A stretch of 64,000 nucleotides of DNA from Streptomyces cadmiisoli (GTDB lineage Bacteria > Actinomycetota > Actinomycetes > Streptomycetales > Streptomycetaceae). Numbering within the stretch: position 1 is the first letter of the stretch; each line of letters opens with the position of its first letter. The stretch covers positions 4,836,001-4,900,000 of the forward strand of contig NZ_CP030073.1 of NCBI RefSeq assembly GCF_003261055.1. The letters run 5' to 3'. The position numbers were made by a program, and so were the translations under genes. This document shows, one piece after another, positions 48,357 to 58,468 of this stretch. A model generated the notes under the pieces. That model did not search any database. It saw nothing but the letters and a program-made list of their open reading frames with translations, and had not been told where the DNA came from.

Positions 48357-49894
48357 CCACGACCCTCGCCGAGGCCCCGGCCGAGCACGCCGCGCCCCCG
48401 GACGCCCCGCGGCGCGCGCGGGTCGTACTGGACCTCGCCCGGTTCGAGACGCGCGAACTCCTGCTCCAGATACCGGTGTTCGCCTTCCTCGTCCTCTACG
48501 TCGGCTACAGCGGCTGGAAGATGTTCTCCGGCGGCGACGCGGACGACTTCCCCGTGCTGCACTACGTCGACCGTGCCACCCAGTCCCGTCCGCTGCTCCT
48601 CGGCGTGGCCGTCCTGGTCTGCGCCAACCGGGCCGTGCTGCGGTCGCGGCGCAACGGCACCGACACCCACTTCGACGTACTGCCGCTCCGGCCCTGGCTG
48701 CGCACGCTGGCGCACGCCCTGTCCGTCGTGCCGATCGCGCTGATCACCGCGCTCGTCGTCACCCTCGAGTTCACCTGGGCGGCGCTGAAGCCGGGTTCGG
48801 TGGGCCACGGGTCGGTCTTCGAACTCGCGGTGGGGCCGCTGACCGTGCTGCTGTGCGGTGTCGCCGGCGTGCTGTTCGCGCGCTCGGTGCCTTCCTCGTT
48901 CGCGGCGCCGCTGCTCGTCGTCGGCGTCCTCATGGGCGGCACCTTCCTCTCGGCGACCACGAGCGACGCCCGCTGGCAGCGGTGGCTGTGGCCGGACGCC
49001 GACGAGACGGGCGCGGCGCCCTTCCCCTCCGACCTGCTGGGCCGCCCCGCCGCCTGGCACGCGCTGTACCTGACGGGGCTGATCGTCCTGCTGGGCTGTG
49101 CCGCGCTGCTGGTGAGCGGCGGCCGTACCCGCACCGTCGCCGCGGTGACCGTCGCCGCGCTCGCCGCCACGGGCGCCGGTGTCGCCGGGCAGTCCGCGGC
49201 GGAGCCGCCCGCACTCCTGGCCGCGCGCACCAAGGCCTCCGTCACCCCGGAGAAGCTCCACACGTGTGTGCCGCACGGCGCCTCGCGGTACTGCGCCTTC
49301 CCCGAATGGAGCGGCCGCACCGCCGACTGGGCCGAGGTCGTCGACCGGGTCCAGGGCCTCGCGGGCGGTACCGCGGCGCGCGAGCGGCTCACGGTGCGGC
49401 AGCGCGTCGAGGCCCGCTACGGCCTCCGGGACGACGCCGCGCTCACGGCGTCCCGCACACCCGGCGAGGTCACCGTGGGCACCGAGTGGGGCGGCAACCG
49501 GGTGCCCGAGTTCGCGGTCGGCGTGGCCTCCGTGCTGGTCGCCGGGAGCGAGGAGGCCGCGCTGGAGGTGTGCGACGCCCGGGTGGTGACGGTCATGTGG
49601 CTGGCCCTGGGAGCGGAGAAGGACCCGATGTCGGCGCTGCGCAATGTCCGCCTGGACGACAGCGTCGAGGGCTCCGCCCTCGCCCTGGCCCCGACGAACC
49701 CGGTGGGCATGAGCGCCGAACAGACCCGGATCGTCGTGGAGCTGCTCCAGCGGCCCCGCGGCGAGGTGGCCGGCACGGTACGCGCCAACTGGACGGAGCT
49801 GACGTCGCCGCGGACCTCGCCGGCCCGGGCGGCGCAGCTGCTGGGCGTGCGGGCCCCGGCGCAGGGGGTGGGCGCGGGTGACTCCTGCGACTGA
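48353..49894 (+). CDS. ABC-2-like membrane protein (permease partner)
   Basis: 513 residues, starting with ATG overlapping the ATPase stop. Residues about 35-300 contain some six to eight hydrophobic segments (VFAFLVLYVGYSGWKMF, LAHALSVVPIALITALVVTLEF, AVGPLTVLLCGVAGVLFARSV, GLIVLLGCAALLVSGG). The remainder (about 290-513) is soluble with paired Cys (KLHTCVPHGASRYCAFPEW), probably external and possibly disulfide bonded. The arrangement resembles ABC permeases with a large extracytoplasmic domain. No named family was recognised. Confidence 0.7.
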   Translation: MTTTLAEAPAEHAAPPDAPRRARVVLDLARFETRELLLQIPVFAFLVLYVGYSGWKMFSGGDADDFPVLHYVDRATQSRPLLLGVAVLVCANRAVLRSRRNGTDTHFDVLPLRPWLRTLAHALSVVPIALITALVVTLEFTWAALKPGSVGHGSVFELAVGPLTVLLCGVAGVLFARSVPSSFAAPLLVVGVLMGGTFLSATTSDARWQRWLWPDADETGAAPFPSDLLGRPAAWHALYLTGLIVLLGCAALLVSGGRTRTVAAVTVAALAATGAGVAGQSAAEPPALLAARTKASVTPEKLHTCVPHGASRYCAFPEWSGRTADWAEVVDRVQGLAGGTAARERLTVRQRVEARYGLRDDAALTASRTPGEVTVGTEWGGNRVPEFAVGVASVLVAGSEEAALEVCDARVVTVMWLALGAEKDPMSALRNVRLDDSVEGSALALAPTNPVGMSAEQTRIVVELLQRPRGEVAGTVRANWTELTSPRTSPARAAQLLGVRAPAQGVGAGDSCD

Positions 49895-50600
49895 GCGCGT
49901 GCCGCGAAGCGACCGCCGGACCCCGCCCTACGCCGTGCCGGCCGCGCTGTCCGGGCCCGTCTGGCGCGGCATGCCCCGCACCGCCCTGGCGGCGGGCGCC
50001 GTCCTCGGCCTGCTGCTGCCGGCGCTGCCGCGGCTGTTCGGCACGGAGCCCGACGCGTGGCTCGGCGTCAACCTGCTGCGGGCCGCCGCACTGTGCGGCG
50101 CCCTCGGGCTGGCGTTCCTGCTGGACGACCCGGCCCGGCACACCACGGCCGCCGTACCCGTGCGCCGCTTCGTGCGCGTCGCGCTGCGGCTGGCGTTCAC
50201 GGTGCCGCCGGCCGCTCTGTGGTGGACGGCGGCGCTGTACCTGCTGCCCGCCGAGTCGCGGCCGCCGGTGGGCGCGATCACGCTGGAGGCGGCCGGATCG
50301 GCGGTGGTGGCCCTCGCGGCCGCCGCGCTGGTCGTCCGCCGCACGGACCGGGCCGAGCCCGGTGTCACGGCCGCGGCGGTGCTCCTGCCCACCGCGCTCG
50401 CCGTGACGCTGCTGGTGCCGGACCGCTGGGCGCTGGTCGTCGCCCCGGGCGACCCGCGCTGGGAGGCGGCGCACGAACGCTGGGCGGTGGTGCTGGTGGT
50501 GGCGGCGGCCGTCTTCACGGCGTGCCTGCCGGAACCGCTGCGACGCGGATGGTTCACCCGGCGCCGCCGCCCGTCGGCCGGGAGCGCCTCCGGCTTCTGA
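49878..50600 (+). CDS. Membrane protein of the sigma-ABC operon
   Basis: 240 residues from GTG 49878, overlapping the previous gene by 17 nt. About six membrane helices (for example ALAAGAVLGLLLPALPRLFG, VVALAAAALVVR, VVLVVAAAVFTACLPEPL) with a basic C-terminus. Likely a second membrane subunit of the ABC system. No family recognised; the only functional clue is the operon. Confidence 0.7.
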   Translation: MTPATERVPRSDRRTPPYAVPAALSGPVWRGMPRTALAAGAVLGLLLPALPRLFGTEPDAWLGVNLLRAAALCGALGLAFLLDDPARHTTAAVPVRRFVRVALRLAFTVPPAALWWTAALYLLPAESRPPVGAITLEAAGSAVVALAAAALVVRRTDRAEPGVTAAAVLLPTALAVTLLVPDRWALVVAPGDPRWEAAHERWAVVLVVAAAVFTACLPEPLRRGWFTRRRRPSAGSASGF

Positions 50601-50745
50601 CGGCGGGACGGGCGCGGGACAGGCCACCGGACCTCCGTCCGTCCGCCGGTGGGCCCGGGCAGGACCCTCGGTCCCGGCGTGGCGCTCCCGCGGCGCCGGA
50701 CCGCCGGAGCCCGCCCGCCTCCGGAGCGTCGTACCTTGCGCTACG

Positions 50746-51678
50746 TCACGTCTCCGAGCGGTACATCAGGTCCGTCTCGTGGGTCGTGAAGCCCATTCCC
50801 TCGTACACGGCGACCGCCGCCTTGTTGTCCGCGTCGACGTACAGCATCGCCGTCGGCAGGGCCTGCGCGGCCAGGTGGCGCAGGCCGACCGAGGTGAGGG
50901 CCTTGCCGAGGCCGAGGCCCTGGGCGGCGGGGGCGATGCCGAGGACGTAGACCTCGCCGAGCTGCTCCTGGGCGTGGACCTTGGTCCAGTGGAAGCCGAC
51001 GAGTTCGTCGCCGCGGAAGGCGAGGAAGAAGCCCGCCGGGTCGAACCACGGTTCGGCCTTGCGGTCGTCGAGGTCCCGCTGGGTCAGGGCGCCCTGCTCG
51101 GGGTGGTGGGCGAAGGCCGCCGCGTTGACGGCCAGCCAGGCGGCGTCGTCCTGCCCGGGAACGAAGGTCCGCACGCTCACCCCGTCGGGGAGCCGCGGCT
51201 CGGGCAGGTCCAGCTCCGCCAACGGGCGCCGCATCTGACGCAGTTCCCGGAAGAGGGTCAGGCCGAGCACCTGGGCGAGGTGCCGGGCGGCGGCGTGCCC
51301 GCCGTGCGCCCACACCCGCAGCCGTTTGCCGGAAGCGGCGAGCAGGGCCGAGCCGAGCGCGCGCCCGTGCCCGTGGCCGCGGTGCGCGGGGTGGACGACC
51401 AGTTCGGCGGTGGGCGCCTCGACCGGGTCGGTGTCCTCCAGCTGGGCGTAGCCGACGAGTTCGTCGTCGACGGCGAGCAGCAGATGGGACACGCCCGCGC
51501 GCTCACCTCCGCGGATCTGGAGCCGGCCCTGCTCGGACACCGCCTGCTGGCCGTCGCTGTCCGCGGCCCGCGCGAGCAGGTCGAGCACGGCCTCGGTCTG
51601 CTCCGGGGAGAGCGCCGCGCGGGTGTCGATGGAGCGGGAGTGGCCGGATTGCCGCGGGGCCCTGTCGTCGCTGGTCAT
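50746..51678 (-). CDS. mshD: Mycothiol synthase
   Basis: 310 residues from ATG 51678. Two fused GNAT domains: N-terminal with LVVHPAHRGHGHGRALGSALLAA, and C-terminal with VYVLGIAPAAQGLGLGKALTSVGL, each showing the acetyl-CoA loop; then DADNKAAVAVYEGMGF. WFDPAGFFLAF and LVGFHWTKVH are MshD-specific segments. It acetylates Cys-GlcN-Ins to mycothiol, the main thiol of actinobacteria. Alone and converging on the sigma-ABC operon. The ribosome binding site is weak. A confident call: the tandem GNAT layout at this length is distinctive. Confidence 0.94.
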   Translation of the reverse strand: MTSDDRAPRQSGHSRSIDTRAALSPEQTEAVLDLLARAADSDGQQAVSEQGRLQIRGGERAGVSHLLLAVDDELVGYAQLEDTDPVEAPTAELVVHPAHRGHGHGRALGSALLAASGKRLRVWAHGGHAAARHLAQVLGLTLFRELRQMRRPLAELDLPEPRLPDGVSVRTFVPGQDDAAWLAVNAAAFAHHPEQGALTQRDLDDRKAEPWFDPAGFFLAFRGDELVGFHWTKVHAQEQLGEVYVLGIAPAAQGLGLGKALTSVGLRHLAAQALPTAMLYVDADNKAAVAVYEGMGFTTHETDLMYRSET

Positions 51679-51823
51679 GCCTACGAGGGTAAAGGGCGCA
51701 CCGGGCAACGGGGCGACAAGGGTAAATCAGGATGTAACCATTAACCCCCTGTCGCGCTACGCGCGTTGACCCTAGGCTGCGGCCGATCGGACAGGGCTCT
51801 CGGACAACCCACAGGGGGAGCGC

Positions 51824-53629
51824 ATGCCAGCCACATCTCAGCCCGACCGCGGCGCCAGACGCCGTACGACCCGGCTGCTCGCCGCCGCGGCCGCGATCGC
51901 CACGGCCGGAGCCCTGGCGGCGGCGCTGCCGTCGAGCGCGAGCGCGGACGACCGCAGCGGCGGTGACCGGCACGGCCGCTACCAGGACGTGCAACTGCTC
52001 TCCTTCAACGACCTGCACGGCAACCTCGAACCGCCGGCCGGTTCCTCCGGCAGGGTCACCGAGCTGCGCCCGGACGGCACGACGGCCACCGTCGACGCGG
52101 GCGGCGTCGAGTACCTGGCGACCCACCTGCGCACCGCCCGCCAGGGCGAGAAGTACTCGATCACCGCGGCCGGCGGCGACATGGTCGGCGCCTCCCCGCT
52201 GATCTCGGGCCTGTTCCACGACGAGCCCACCATCGAGGCGCTGAACAAGCTCGACCTCGACGTCACCTCGGTCGGCAACCACGAGTTCGACGAGGGCGCC
52301 AAGGAACTGGCCCGCCTTCAGAACGGCGGCTGCCACCCCACCGAGGGCTGCTACACGGACAAGCGGTTCAAGGGCGCCGACTTCCCCTACCTCGCCGCGA
52401 ACGTCATCGGTGAGAAGACGAAGAAGCCCATCCTCGACCCGTACTGGGTGTGGAAGAAGAAGGACGTCAAGGTCGGCTTCATCGGCGTGACCCTGGAGGC
52501 CACCCCGGACATCGTCTCCGCCGAGGGCGTCAAGGGCCTGTCCTTCGAGGACGAGGTCGAGACGATCAACAAGTACGCCAAGATCCTCCAGCGGCAGGGC
52601 GTGAAGTCGATCGTCGCGCTGATCCACGAGGGCGGCTTCCCGGCCTCGTCGTCGTACAACTACGACTGCGACGCGCCCGGCGCGGGCGACGGGATCTCCG
52701 GCCCCATCGTCGACATCGCCAAGAACGTCACCCCGCAGGTCGACGCGCTGGTCACCGGCCACACCCACAGCGCCTACGTGTGCACCGTGGACGACCCGTC
52801 CGGCAAGCCCCGCATGGTCACCTCGGCCGCGTCCTTCGGCCGCCTCTACACGGACACCACCCTGACGTACGACCGCTGGACCGGCGACATCGTCCGCACG
52901 GCGGTGAAGTCCGCGAACCGCGTCGTGACCCGCGACGTCCCCAAGGCGCCGGACATGACCGCGCTGATCGGCAAGTGGAACACCCTGGCCGCGCCCATCG
53001 GCAACCGCGCCATCGGCCACATCTCCGCCGACATCCCGAGCACCGGCACCGAGTCCCCGCTCGGCGACCTGATCTCGGACGCGCAGCTCGCCCACGGCAA
53101 GGCACTGGACCCGCAGACCGACCTGGCGCTGATGAACCCCGGCGGGATCCGCGCGCCGCTGACGTACGCGGCCAGGGCCGGTGAGGGCGACGGTGCGGTG
53201 ACGTACGCGGAGGGCTTCACGGTCCAGCCGTTCGCCAACACGGTCAACCTTCAGGACTTCACCGGCGCGCAGCTGATCCAGGTGCTCAAGGAGCAGGTGA
53301 GCGGCGCCAACACGGCCTCGCCGAAGATCCTCCAGGTGTCGGCCGGCCTGACCTACACGCTGGATCTGACCAAGTCCGGCGCCGACCGGGTCGTGGCCGA
53401 CTCGATCCGGCTGAACGGCGCGGCGATCGACCCGGCGGCCACCTACCGCGTCGCGACGAACAGCTTCCTCGCGGGCGGCGGCGACGGCTTCCCGACGCTG
53501 GGCCAGGGTACGAACGACGTCGTCGGCTCGGACGACCTGACCGCCCTGGAGCAGTACCTGACGGCCAACTCCTCGGCCACGAACCCGATCGCGCCGCCGG
53601 CGGCGGACCGGATCACGGTCGTGCAGTAG
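51824..53629 (+). CDS. Secreted 5'-nucleotidase (UshA type)
   Basis: 601 residues; ATG 51824 with GGGGGAG upstream. Sec signal peptide with basic start and cleavage after about residue 42 (SSASA-DD). The metallophosphatase domain has LLSFNDLHGNLEP (metal-binding Asp and His), GGDMVGASPL, VGNHEFDEG and VTGHTHSAYV; the C-terminal substrate domain has MNPGGIRAPLTYA and SFLAGGGDGFPTLG. It releases phosphate and nucleosides from nucleotides outside the cell, fitting the phosphate theme. No clear PHO box; only GTTGACCCTAG about 60 nt upstream is similar. A terminator follows. Confidence 0.94.
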   Translation: MPATSQPDRGARRRTTRLLAAAAAIATAGALAAALPSSASADDRSGGDRHGRYQDVQLLSFNDLHGNLEPPAGSSGRVTELRPDGTTATVDAGGVEYLATHLRTARQGEKYSITAAGGDMVGASPLISGLFHDEPTIEALNKLDLDVTSVGNHEFDEGAKELARLQNGGCHPTEGCYTDKRFKGADFPYLAANVIGEKTKKPILDPYWVWKKKDVKVGFIGVTLEATPDIVSAEGVKGLSFEDEVETINKYAKILQRQGVKSIVALIHEGGFPASSSYNYDCDAPGAGDGISGPIVDIAKNVTPQVDALVTGHTHSAYVCTVDDPSGKPRMVTSAASFGRLYTDTTLTYDRWTGDIVRTAVKSANRVVTRDVPKAPDMTALIGKWNTLAAPIGNRAIGHISADIPSTGTESPLGDLISDAQLAHGKALDPQTDLALMNPGGIRAPLTYAARAGEGDGAVTYAEGFTVQPFANTVNLQDFTGAQLIQVLKEQVSGANTASPKILQVSAGLTYTLDLTKSGADRVVADSIRLNGAAIDPAATYRVATNSFLAGGGDGFPTLGQGTNDVVGSDDLTALEQYLTANSSATNPIAPPAADRITVVQ

Positions 53630-53636
53630 ACCGCGG

Positions 53637-53666
53637 CCGGGCGGCCCGACGAAACGGGCCGCCCGG
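53637..53666 (+). terminator. Terminator of the 5'-nucleotidase gene
   Basis: CCGGGCGGCCCG and CGGGCCGCCCGG form a perfect 12-bp stem with an ACGAAA loop, 7 nt after the stop codon. Confidence 0.8.
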
Positions 53667-53836
53667 TGCGTGGAGCGCTGCCCCGGCTGACCCGCCCCGT
53701 TCTCGCCGACCGGCTCTCCCTCGGCTTCCGTCTGCCCGAGCCGGAGGCGGGGGAACTGCGCCTGCGTGAGGTGCGGGTGGAGAAGGACGGGATCAGGGTG
53801 CGGCCGGCCGGTGAGGGACTGTCGGTCGGGTCCTGA
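53666..53836 (+). pseudogene. Possible remnant of a DUF2993-type gene, C-terminal end only
   Basis: From GTG 53666 the frame reads VRGALPRLTRPVLADRLSLG... then LPEPEAGELRLREVRVEKDGIRVRPAGEGL and a stop. This resembles the last 50 residues of DUF2993/LmeA-like proteins, including the one at 61981-62715, whose end reads ELPGGIRLDKVEAAGTGVEITVKG. The frame is continuous with the nucleotidase frame after its stop and lacks any ribosome binding site (a terminator stem ends exactly at the GTG). Best explained as a decayed gene of which the 5' part is lost; a short genuine gene is less likely. Confidence 0.45.
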
Positions 53837-53860
53837 GGGAACCGGCCGCGGGGCCGCTCC

Positions 53861-55309
53861 TCACGGGGTCTCGGGCGGCGGCGTCGGCGCTCCCGGCAGC
53901 CGCACGGTCACCACGGTGCCGCCGCCGTCCGCCCGCGCCAGGGTCACCTCGCCGCCCGCCTGCCGGACGGTGCGGGCGACGATCGACAGGCCGAGCCCCG
54001 AGCCGGGCAGCGCCCGCGCGGACGGTGAGCGCCAGAAGCGGTCGAAGACGTGCGGGAGTTCCTCGGCGGGGATGCCGGGCCCGTGGTCGCGGACCGTGAG
54101 CGCCCCGCCGGTCAGCCGCACCTCGATCGTGCCGCTGCCGGGACTGAACTTCACCGCGTTGTCCAGGATGTTGACCACCGCCCGCTCCAGCGCGGTCGGC
54201 TCCGCGCGGACGAACCAGGGGTGCAGGTCGGCCGTGATCGTCAGCTCCGGGCCGCGCAGCCGCGCCCGGCGCAGGGCGGACTCCACGGTGTCCGCCAGAG
54301 CCACCACCTGGACGCGTTCGCCGCGCTGGGCCTCCGAGCGGGACAGTTCCTGGAGGTCGCCGATCAGCGCCCCCAGCTCCGTCATCTGCGCCTTCACCGA
54401 GGCGAGCAGCGCCTTGCGGTCCGCCGCCGGCAGCGGGCGGCCGGTCTCCTCGCTGCGGGTCAGCAGCTCGATGTTGGTCCGCAGGGAGGTGAGGGGCGTG
54501 CGCAGTTCGTGCCCCGCGTCCGCGATCAGCTGCTGCTGCAGCTCGCGGGAGCTGGCCAGGGCCGACGTCATCGAGTTGAAGGAGCGGGAGAGCCGGGCGA
54601 TCTCGTCGTCGGTGTCGTCCTCCACCGGGATGCGGACCGTCAGGTCCTCGGTGCGGGCCACGTGCTCGACCGCCTCGGTGAGCTTGTCGACGGGGCGCAG
54701 ACCGGCACGGGCCACGGCCAGTCCCGCGGCACCGGCGCCGACGACCCCGATACCGGAGACGACGAGCAGGAGCAGGGCGAGTTCGTTCAGCGTGGACCGG
54801 GTGCCGGCCAGGGAGACGCCGAGGACCAGCGCGGAGTCCTCGGCGACGTACTGCTCGCCGGGGGCGCTGCCCTTCACCATGAGCGGTGTGGTCAGCACCC
54901 GCACCGGCTCGCCGTCGTTGCCGGTGCCGTTGCGCAGCGTCCCGGTGCTGCGCGGGTCCTTGGCGATGGCGGTGTCGCTGCCCGTGACCTTGACGGTGCC
55001 GGCCGAGTCGGGGAAGGGGCAGGCCTCGCCGGTCGACTTCACGATCTGGAGGTAGCTGCCCGAGGGGCCGAGAGGGCCGGTGGCGGGCGGCTGGCCGCAG
55101 GCGCTGAGGGCGGCCGCGACATGGATGCGCGAGACGGCGCCGACGGATGACCGGAGGTCGTTGTCGATCTCGTCGTAGAGCTTTCCCTGCACGATGAACC
55201 AGCACGTCACCGACACCGCCGCGACCGCGAACGCGACCGCCGCGGACACCAGCATGGACAGCCGCGCCCGGATCGGCAGGACGTGGAAGCGGTGGACGAA
55301 CCCGGTCAC
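53861..55309 (-). CDS. Two-component sensor histidine kinase
   Basis: 482 residues; GTG 55309 overlaps the response-regulator stop (GTGA). Two membrane helices (about 18-40 and 175-200) enclose an external sensor with Cys71 and Cys97. Then HAMP (about 200-255), the phospho-acceptor His267 in [20 protein letters not shown], and the ATPase domain with [19 protein letters not shown] and GSGLGLSIV. It phosphorylates the partner regulator. The signal is unknown; the neighbouring HtrA-like protease suggests an envelope stress theme, as in MprB-like systems. Confidence 0.93.
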   Translation of the reverse strand: MTGFVHRFHVLPIRARLSMLVSAAVAFAVAAVSVTCWFIVQGKLYDEIDNDLRSSVGAVSRIHVAAALSACGQPPATGPLGPSGSYLQIVKSTGEACPFPDSAGTVKVTGSDTAIAKDPRSTGTLRNGTGNDGEPVRVLTTPLMVKGSAPGEQYVAEDSALVLGVSLAGTRSTLNELALLLLVVSGIGVVGAGAAGLAVARAGLRPVDKLTEAVEHVARTEDLTVRIPVEDDTDDEIARLSRSFNSMTSALASSRELQQQLIADAGHELRTPLTSLRTNIELLTRSEETGRPLPAADRKALLASVKAQMTELGALIGDLQELSRSEAQRGERVQVVALADTVESALRRARLRGPELTITADLHPWFVRAEPTALERAVVNILDNAVKFSPGSGTIEVRLTGGALTVRDHGPGIPAEELPHVFDRFWRSPSARALPGSGLGLSIVARTVRQAGGEVTLARADGGGTVVTVRLPGAPTPPPETP

Positions 55310-56037
55310 TCGGCCCCGCCCTGGCGCAACACGTACCCCACGCCGCGCACCGTGTGCACGAGCCGCGGCTCGCCGGCCGCCTCGGTCTTGCGGCGCAGGT
55401 ACATCACGTACACGTCCAGCGAGTTCGACGACGGCTCGAAGTCGAAGCCCCACACCGCCTTGAGGATCTGCTCCCGGGTGAGGACCTGGCGCGGATGTGC
55501 CATGAACATCTCCAGCAGGGTGAACTCCGTGCGGGTCAGCTCCACCGGCCGCCCGGCCCGCGTCACCTCCCGCGTCGCGAGATCCATCCGCAGGTCGCCG
55601 AAGGCCAGCGCCTCGTCCTGCGGGGCCGCGCCGGGCCCGCCGGCGTAGGAGCTGCGCCGCAGCAACGCGCGGATACGGGCGAAGAGTTCGTCCAGTTCGA
55701 ACGGTTTCACCAGGTAGTCGTCGGCGCCCGCGTCGAGCCCGGTGACCCGGTCGCCGACGGTGTCGCGGGCCGTCAGCATCAGGATGGGGGTGGTGTCACC
55801 GGCCGCGCGGATGCGTCGCGCGGCCGTCAGGCCGTCCATCCGGGGCATCTGGATGTCGAGGACGACCAGGTCGGGCCGGTACGCCGCCGCCTTCTCCAGC
55901 GCGTCCGCGCCGTCGACCGCGACCAGGGTGTCGTAGCCCTCGAAGGCGAGACTGCGCTGGAGTGCCTCACGCACCGCGGGCTCGTCGTCGACGATGAGGA
56001 TGCGCTGGGTGTCACGGTCGCCTTCGACGGGGCTCAT
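55306..56037 (-). CDS. OmpR-family response regulator
   Basis: 243 residues; ATG 56037 with GAGG upstream. Receiver domain: acidic pair Asp17-Asp18, phosphorylated Asp61 in [13 protein letters not shown], Thr/Lys in MLTARD and [10 protein letters not shown]-terminal winged helix (about 145-240): [51 protein letters not shown]. MprA-like overall. Translationally coupled to the kinase downstream; the HtrA-type protease gene starts upstream on the same strand and ends 96 nt before it. Confidence 0.94.
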   Translation of the reverse strand: MSPVEGDRDTQRILIVDDEPAVREALQRSLAFEGYDTLVAVDGADALEKAAAYRPDLVVLDIQMPRMDGLTAARRIRAAGDTTPILMLTARDTVGDRVTGLDAGADDYLVKPFELDELFARIRALLRRSSYAGGPGAAPQDEALAFGDLRMDLATREVTRAGRPVELTRTEFTLLEMFMAHPRQVLTREQILKAVWGFDFEPSSNSLDVYVMYLRRKTEAAGEPRLVHTVRGVGYVLRQGGAE

Positions 56038-56132
56038 GCTCGGGTCCTCGGGTGCGATGGGGGCGGGGTCCGACGCTTCAGCGTCGCACGTCCGGGGGTG
56101 TTCCCGGAGAGGTGCGCGGGGATCGGCCGGAG

Positions 56133-57194
56133 TCAGCCGCCGGCCCCGGCCCGCAGGCTCGCCAGGTCGGACTTCACGGTGTCGACCGGGATGGCGAAGC
56201 CCAGGCCGACACTGCCCGCGTCGGCGGCGGAACCGGCCGCCGAGTACATCGCGGAGTTGATGCCGATGATGTTGCCGTTCATGTCGATCAGCGCGCCGCC
56301 GGAGTTGCCGGGGTTGAGGGACGCGTCGGTCTGGAGGGCCTTGTACGTCGTGGTGGACGACCCGGTGTCGCCGTTGAACTCCCGGCCGCCGAACTCGAAC
56401 GGCCACTGCCCGCCCGGCTGCTGTTGCTGCCCCTCGCCGGTGGAGACGGTGACGTCGCGCTCCAGCGCGGAGACGATGCCGCTGGTGACGGTGCCGGTCA
56501 GCCCCTCGGGCGAGCCGATCGCCACGACCTCGTCGCCGACCTGCACGCCGTCGGAGTCGCCGAGCGTGGCCGCCTTCAGTCCGGAGGCGTTCTCCAGCTT
56601 GATGAGGGCGAGGTCCTTGCTGCTGTCGGTGCCGACGACCCGCGCCGAGTACTCCTTGCCGTCGCTGGTGGTGACCTTGACCGCGGAGGCACCGGAGACC
56701 ACGTGGTTGTTGGTGATGATCTCGCCGTCACCGGTGATGATCACGCCGGAACCGGTGGACGAGCCGGCGTTCGTGGCGGCTTTGATCTCGACGATGCTCG
56801 GGCTGACCGCCTTGGCGACCCCGGCGACCGTGCCCCTCTGTCCCGTCGGCACGACGTTGGTGTCGGTGCTGCTGGAGGCCACGACGTCGTTGCCGGTCAG
56901 CTCCTGGATGCCGTAGGCGGTGCCGCCGCCGATGGCCGCCGCGACGACGGCGACCGTCACGAGCAGCGCGGCCGGTCCCCGCCGGGCGCGCTTCTTCGGC
57001 CGGGGCGCTGCCACGGGCTCGGTGAGCGAAGGGGTGGGCGCCCCGGGCCCGAACTGCGCCGTCGACGGGCGGTAGGCGGGCGGGGGCGGCCACTCGGGGT
57101 TGACGGGAGAGGGGGCGTACTGCCGGCCCTGGTGCGGGTCGTCGCCCTGGTACGGGTTCTCGTACTCGCCGCTGCGGCGGATGCTCTCGGTCAT
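56133..57194 (-). CDS. HtrA/DegP-like serine protease, membrane anchored, no PDZ domain
   Basis: 353 residues from ATG 57194 ([10 protein letters not shown]); GTG 57200 is possible. A Pro/Tyr-rich cytoplasmic N-terminus, one membrane helix (74-96), then a trypsin-like domain outside the membrane with His164 (TNNHVVSG), Asp194 (KDLALIKL) and Ser298 ([11 protein letters not shown]). The protein ends about 50 residues after the Ser, so the PDZ domain of DegP is absent. Likely handles misfolded envelope proteins, possibly under the adjoining two-component system. A 21-bp direct repeat lies upstream of its start (57276-57313). Confidence 0.92.
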   Translation of the reverse strand: MTESIRRSGEYENPYQGDDPHQGRQYAPSPVNPEWPPPPAYRPSTAQFGPGAPTPSLTEPVAAPRPKKRARRGPAALLVTVAVVAAAIGGGTAYGIQELTGNDVVASSSTDTNVVPTGQRGTVAGVAKAVSPSIVEIKAATNAGSSTGSGVIITGDGEIITNNHVVSGASAVKVTTSDGKEYSARVVGTDSSKDLALIKLENASGLKAATLGDSDGVQVGDEVVAIGSPEGLTGTVTSGIVSALERDVTVSTGEGQQQQPGGQWPFEFGGREFNGDTGSSTTTYKALQTDASLNPGNSGGALIDMNGNIIGINSAMYSAAGSAADAGSVGLGFAIPVDTVKSDLASLRAGAGG

Positions 57195-57275
57195 GTCCAC
57201 GAGCTTGTCGGCCCACGATGAGAGCTTGCTGAGTGCTCCCTGAGAAGCCCGACAGAACCGCGTATGCCCGATATA

Positions 57276-57313
57276 AAGACGCTTCCCGCGGCCGTGAAGA
57301 CGCTTCCCGCGGC
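57276..57313. repeat. Two direct copies of AAGACGCTTCCCGCGGC upstream of the protease gene
   Basis: The 17-bp sequence occurs at 57276-57292 and 57297-57313, a 21-bp period equal to two DNA turns. It is in the 167-bp region upstream of the protease gene and downstream of the LacI gene, a plausible regulator site (for instance for the OmpR-type regulator). Confidence 0.6.
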
Positions 57314-57361
57314 TCGCCGCCCGCTCTCACGGACGGGCTCGGAGGACCCCGGTGCGGGGGC

Positions 57362-58384
57362 TCACTCACAGCCGCAGGAGCGGCGCACCACCAGCCGGGA
57401 GGGGAAGACCTTCAGCCGCTCGCGCCGCGAACCCGCGACCTTCAGCCCGTCGTCCAGGACGAGGTCGACCGCGGCCCGCGCCATCGCCGAGCGGTCCGAC
57501 GCGATGGTGGTCAGCGGCGGGTCCGCCAGGGCCGCTTCCTTGATGTCGTCGAAGCCGGCCACGGCCAGTTCGCCGGGGACGTCGATGCGCAGCTCGCGCG
57601 CCGCGCGCAGCAGGCCGATGGCCTGGTCGTCGGTGGAGCAGAAGACGGCCGGCGGGCGGCGCGGGCCGGAGAGGATGTCCAGCGCCACCCGGTAGGCGTC
57701 GTAGCGGTTGTACGGCGCTTCGAAGAGGCGGCCCTCGGTGGAGATGCCGGCCTCGTCCATCGCGCGCCGCCAGCCCTCGACGTGGTCGGAGACCGGGTCG
57801 CCGACCGCGGGGGTCTCGGCGGTGCCGCCCATGCAGGCGACGTACGGGTAGCCGTGGTCCAGCAGGTGGCGCACGGCGTCCTTGGCGCCGCCCAGGTCGT
57901 CCATGACGACCGCGGCGTCGTCCATCGCCTCGGGGCGTTCGTGCAGCAGCACCACCCGGGCGTCCCAGGCGTCGATCTCGGCGGCGGCCAGGTCGTTGAG
58001 CGCGTGGCTGACCAGGATCAGGCCCGAGACCCGCATCCCCAGGAAAGCGCGCAGGTAGTGGACCTCTCGCTCGCCGACGTAGTCGCTGTTGCCGACGAGC
58101 ACCATCTTTCCGCGCTCGGACGCGGCCCACTCGACCGCGTGCGCCATCTCCGCGAAGAAGGGCTGGCGGGCGTCCGGCACGATCAGGCCTATGAGGTCGG
58201 TGCGACGCGAGGCCATGGCCTGCGCGACCCGGTCCGGCCGGTAGCCGAGCTCCTTGATGGCGGCGAGGACACGCTCGCGCGTGGCCGGGGCGACCGGCCG
58301 GGGTCCGTTGTTGATGACATAGCTGACTACGGCGGTGGACGTCCCCGCCAATCGTGCTACGTCGTCCCGAGTCACCTTGGCCAC
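57362..58384 (-). CDS. LacI-family transcriptional regulator
   Basis: 340 residues from GTG 58384. LacI HTH at the N-terminus ([23 protein letters not shown] and hinge [13 protein letters not shown]), then the periplasmic-binding-protein-like sensor ([54 protein letters not shown]). The ligand is probably a sugar, but no sugar gene is adjacent, so its regulon lies elsewhere. Ends in an unusual SCGCE, two Cys close to the terminus. Same strand as glnR, 84 nt downstream of it. Confidence 0.92.
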   Translation of the reverse strand: MAKVTRDDVARLAGTSTAVVSYVINNGPRPVAPATRERVLAAIKELGYRPDRVAQAMASRRTDLIGLIVPDARQPFFAEMAHAVEWAASERGKMVLVGNSDYVGEREVHYLRAFLGMRVSGLILVSHALNDLAAAEIDAWDARVVLLHERPEAMDDAAVVMDDLGGAKDAVRHLLDHGYPYVACMGGTAETPAVGDPVSDHVEGWRRAMDEAGISTEGRLFEAPYNRYDAYRVALDILSGPRRPPAVFCSTDDQAIGLLRAARELRIDVPGELAVAGFDDIKEAALADPPLTTIASDRSAMARAAVDLVLDDGLKVAGSRRERLKVFPSRLVVRRSCGCE

Positions 58385-58468
58385 GCGCGGAGTCTACGCG
58401 GATGGACCCGCTCTGGGCAGGGCGTACGGGGTGCTGTGCGTCCGCCCCGGGCGCGGGGCGTGCGCCCG

